From JBDLRH01 sp039800165 (GTDB lineage Bacteria > Pseudomonadota > Gammaproteobacteria > Burkholderiales > Burkholderiaceae_C), in the NCBI GenBank assembly GCA_039800165.1, contig JBDLRH010000138.1, forward strand, positions 1-7,309: a DNA stretch of 7,309 nucleotides, given 5' to 3'. Positions within the stretch are counted from its first letter, which is position 1. Every line of letters begins with the position of its first letter. Positions 5,556 through 7,309 of this stretch are shown here, piece by piece. The position numbers and the translations under genes were made by a program. Below the pieces are notes generated by a model. It had not been told where the DNA came from. It worked only from the letters and a program-made list of their open reading frames with translations, and did no database searches.

Positions 5556-5634
5556 GGTGTCGGTCTGGCTCCATGCCATGCCGGCGCTGCCCGGACGCAG
5601 CGTTCGCCCGCCGTTGTGCGGCACCGACAACACC
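5556..5634 (+). other. Potential three-way-junction fold in the ffh leader
   Basis: GGTGTCGGT (5556-5564) can pair with ACCGACAACACC (5623-5634, one bulge), closing two smaller hairpins: CGCTGC/GCAGCG (5585-5590 with 5597-5602) and GCCG/CGGC (5610-5613 with 5619-5622). The closing stem ends 18 nt before the ffh ATG. The pairing is read by eye; GC-rich DNA gives many chance stems. Confidence 0.3.
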
Positions 5635-5652
5635 TCCCCCGCCCGCCCGACC

Positions 5653-7026
5653 ATGGCTTCCACCCTCTCCGACAAACTCTCGCGGCTCGTCAAGGGCCTG
5701 CGCGGGCAGGCGCGTATCACCGAATCGAACGTGCAGGACATGCTGCGCGAGGTGCGCATGGCGCTGCTCGAGGCCGATGTGGCGCTGCCGGTGGTGCGCG
5801 ACTTCATCGCGCGGGTCAAGGACAAGGCGCTGGGGCAGGAGGTGGTGGGCTCGCTCAACCCGGGGCAGGCGCTTGTGGGCATCGTGCACAAGGAACTGGC
5901 CGCCACCATGGGCGAGGGGGTCAGCGACCTCAACCTGGCGGCGCAGCCGCCGGCCGTCATCCTGATGGCCGGCCTGCAGGGCGCGGGCAAGACGACCACC
6001 GTGGCCAAGCTGGCGCGCCACCTGATCGACAAGCGCAAGAAGAAGGTGCTGACGGTGTCGGGCGACGTGTACCGGCCGGCGGCCATCGAGCAGCTCAAGA
6101 CGGTGTCGGCGCAGGCCGGCGCCGAGTGGTTTGCCAGCTCGGCGGACCAGAAGCCGCTGGACATCGCTCGCGCCGCGCTCGACCATGCCAAGCGGCACTT
6201 CTTTGACGTGCTGATCGTCGACACCGCCGGTCGCCTCGCGATCGACGAGGCGCTGATGCGCGAAATCCGCGAGCTGCATGGCGCGCTCAACCCGGTCGAG
6301 ACGCTGTTCGTGGTCGATGCGATGCAGGGCCAGGACGCGGTGAACACCGCCAAGGCCTTCAAGGAAGCCCTGCCGCTGACCGGCATCGTGTTGACCAAGA
6401 CCGACGGCGACTCGCGCGGCGGTGCGGCACTGTCGGTGCGGCAGATCACCGGCGCGCCGATCAAGTTCGCCGGCACCTCCGAGAAGATCGACGGGCTGGA
6501 GGTGTTCGACGCCGAGCGCCACGCGGGCCGGGTGCTGGGCATGGGCGACATCGTCGCGCTGGTCGAGCAGGTCACCGCCGGCGTGGACATGGAGGCGGCG
6601 CAGAAGCTTGCCGCCAAGGTGAAAAGCGGCGACGGCTTTGACCTGAACGATTTTCTGGCGCAGCTGCAGCAGATGAAGGGCATGGGCGGCCTGTCAAGCC
6701 TGATGGACAAGCTGCCCACGCAGCTTGCCGCCAAGGCCGGGCAGGTGGACATGGACCGCGCCGAGCGCGATTTGCGCCGCAAGGAGGGGATCATCTGCAG
6801 CATGACCCCGCTGGAGCGTCGCAAGCCCGAGCTCATCAAGGCCACGCGCAAGCGCCGCATTGCCGCGGGCGCCGGCGTTCAGGTGCAGGAAGTCAACCGC
6901 CTGCTCAACGAGTTCGAGCAGATGCAGCAGATGATGAAGAAGATGAAGGGCGGCGGCCTGATGAAGATGATGAAGCGCATGGGCGGCATGAAGGGCTTCC
7001 CTGGCATGCCCGGCATGCCGCGCTAA
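5653..7026 (+). CDS. ffh: Signal recognition particle protein (SRP54 homologue)
   Basis: GTPase that, with 4.5S RNA, binds signal sequences of inner-membrane proteins as they leave the ribosome and hands them to FtsY. The 457-aa protein matches the usual bacterial length. The N domain spans about 1-95. The G domain (about 96-295) has the P-loop GLQGAGKTTT (107-116), DVYRPAA (138-144), DTAGR (190-194), TKTDGDSRGGAAL (248-260) and GTSEK (274-278). The M domain (about 310-457) has the RNA-binding SMTPLERRKPELIKATRKRR (383-402) and a Met-rich tail from 424 ending GMPGMPR. All motifs are intact. The start MASTLSDKLS is the family start; the open frame extends upstream to 5455 but that part lies in the divergent gene and has no family sequence. 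No Shine-Dalgarno precedes the ATG (the upstream bases are CCTCCCCCGCCC-like). It is convergent with miaB. Confidence 0.97.
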   Translation: MASTLSDKLSRLVKGLRGQARITESNVQDMLREVRMALLEADVALPVVRDFIARVKDKALGQEVVGSLNPGQALVGIVHKELAATMGEGVSDLNLAAQPPAVILMAGLQGAGKTTTVAKLARHLIDKRKKKVLTVSGDVYRPAAIEQLKTVSAQAGAEWFASSADQKPLDIARAALDHAKRHFFDVLIVDTAGRLAIDEALMREIRELHGALNPVETLFVVDAMQGQDAVNTAKAFKEALPLTGIVLTKTDGDSRGGAALSVRQITGAPIKFAGTSEKIDGLEVFDAERHAGRVLGMGDIVALVEQVTAGVDMEAAQKLAAKVKSGDGFDLNDFLAQLQQMKGMGGLSSLMDKLPTQLAAKAGQVDMDRAERDLRRKEGIICSMTPLERRKPELIKATRKRRIAAGAGVQVQEVNRLLNEFEQMQQMMKKMKGGGLMKMMKRMGGMKGFPGMPGMPR

Positions 7027-7048
7027 TTCAGGTCAGCAGCGCAGCGCG

Positions 7049-7078
7049 ACGCAGCGGCCGCCCCGGCCTTCGCTGCGT
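7049..7078. terminator. Inverted repeat between convergent ffh and miaB
   Basis: Perfect 8-bp arms ACGCAGCG (7049-7056) and CGCTGCGT (7071-7078) enclose a further GCCG/CGGC pairing. It starts 22 bp after the ffh stop and ends 9 bp from the miaB stop, so it could serve both transcripts. There is no T-run on either strand; rho dependence or a merely stabilising role is possible. Confidence 0.45.
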
Positions 7079-7087
7079 GACTGCCCT

Positions 7088-7309
7088 TCAGCCCGTCACC
7101 GCCTCCACCGTGCGCACCTCGCCGCGCAGCGAATGCGGGTAGGCATGCACGATGTCCACCTCGATCATCTGACCGATCAGCCGCTTCGCATGCGGCCCGC
7201 CGTCGAAGTTGACCACCCGGTTGCATTCGGTGCGGCCCGAGAGTTCGGCCGGGTTCTTGCGTGACGGGCCTTCCACCAGGATGCGTTGCACCGTGCCCAC
7301 GCGGCTTGC
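7088..7309 (-). CDS. miaB: tRNA-2-methylthio-N6-dimethylallyladenosine synthase, C-terminal end
   Basis: Last 73 codons of a radical-SAM methylthiotransferase that adds the 2-methylthio group to i6A37 of tRNAs reading UNN codons. Only the TRAM RNA-binding domain is in the window. VGTVQRILVEGPSRK, SGRTECNRVVNF, then VDIVHAYPHSLRGEV match the E. coli MiaB tail (TQRILVEGTSRK, LSGRTENNRVVNF, YPNSLRGKV). The protein ends LRGEVRTVEAVTG, shorter than the E. coli tail after the TRAM domain. The iron-sulfur and radical-SAM domains lie beyond the right edge, so the frame is open there and the real start is outside. A GTG at 7300 is internal, not a start. RimO also has a TRAM domain, but the sequence favours MiaB. 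Confidence 0.93.
   Translation of the reverse strand, partial: ASRVGTVQRILVEGPSRKNPAELSGRTECNRVVNFDGGPHAKRLIGQMIEVDIVHAYPHSLRGEVRTVEAVTG

Noticed and set aside
5455..5652. 66-residue N-terminal extension of Ffh
   Set aside because: It overlaps the divergent CcsA-like gene and its control region; Ffh proteins start at the N-domain helix found at 5653.
5539..6522. 327-codon minus-strand frame opposite ffh
   Set aside because: Complementary shadow of ffh with no recognisable motif.
4764..6860. 698-codon open frame on the minus strand across the ffh/CcsA-like region
   Set aside because: It is antisense to ffh and out of frame over the CcsA-like gene; both real genes have clear family sequence.
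7001..7020. Repeated GGCATGCC words at the end of ffh
   Set aside because: They encode the Pro-Gly-Met repeats of the normal Ffh tail and need no other explanation.

Overview
The window is GC-rich, densely coded bacterial DNA. Its gene content (class Ia nrdA/nrdB, ampD, a PP0621-family protein, a CcsA-like protein, ffh, miaB) and protein sequences point to a betaproteobacterium, probably Burkholderiales and perhaps Comamonadaceae-like. The assignment comes from recognising protein families and codon bias, not from a search.

Layout: reading right to left on the minus strand are a CcsA/HemX-like cytochrome c assembly protein (4739-5542), a small PP0621-family membrane protein (4466-4717), ampD (3873-4469, sharing an ATGA overlap with the previous gene), nrdA (571-3492) and the first 140 codons of nrdB (1-422, running off the left edge). 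ffh (5653-7026) is divergent on the plus strand and shares a 110-bp control region with the CcsA-like gene. The C-terminal end of miaB (7088-7309) enters from the right edge, convergent with ffh.

nrdA and nrdB encode the two subunits of the aerobic ribonucleotide reductase. The best regulatory signal lies in the 380-bp gap between ampD and nrdA. Two matches to the NrdR-box consensus are spaced 32 bp start to start (three helical turns). One covers the -10 of a well-formed sigma70-type promoter and the other abuts its -35. This fixes the nrdA start at 3492 and excludes the longer reading frame that begins at 3609. nrdA carries two stacked N-terminal ATP-cone-like regions, of which the outer looks intact and the inner degenerate. 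nrdB appears to have its own promoter in the 148-bp nrdA-nrdB gap, which also holds a strong inverted repeat and repeated CATCGCG words.

I see no mobile element, CRISPR array, tRNA or rRNA. I also see no clear candidate for a wholly undescribed system: this is mainly a housekeeping region. The items most worth checking are regulatory: the NrdR operator geometry with a C7 tract in the promoter spacer, structured leaders of nrdA and ffh, the structured ampD-nrdA gap, and the direct PP0621-ampD junction.
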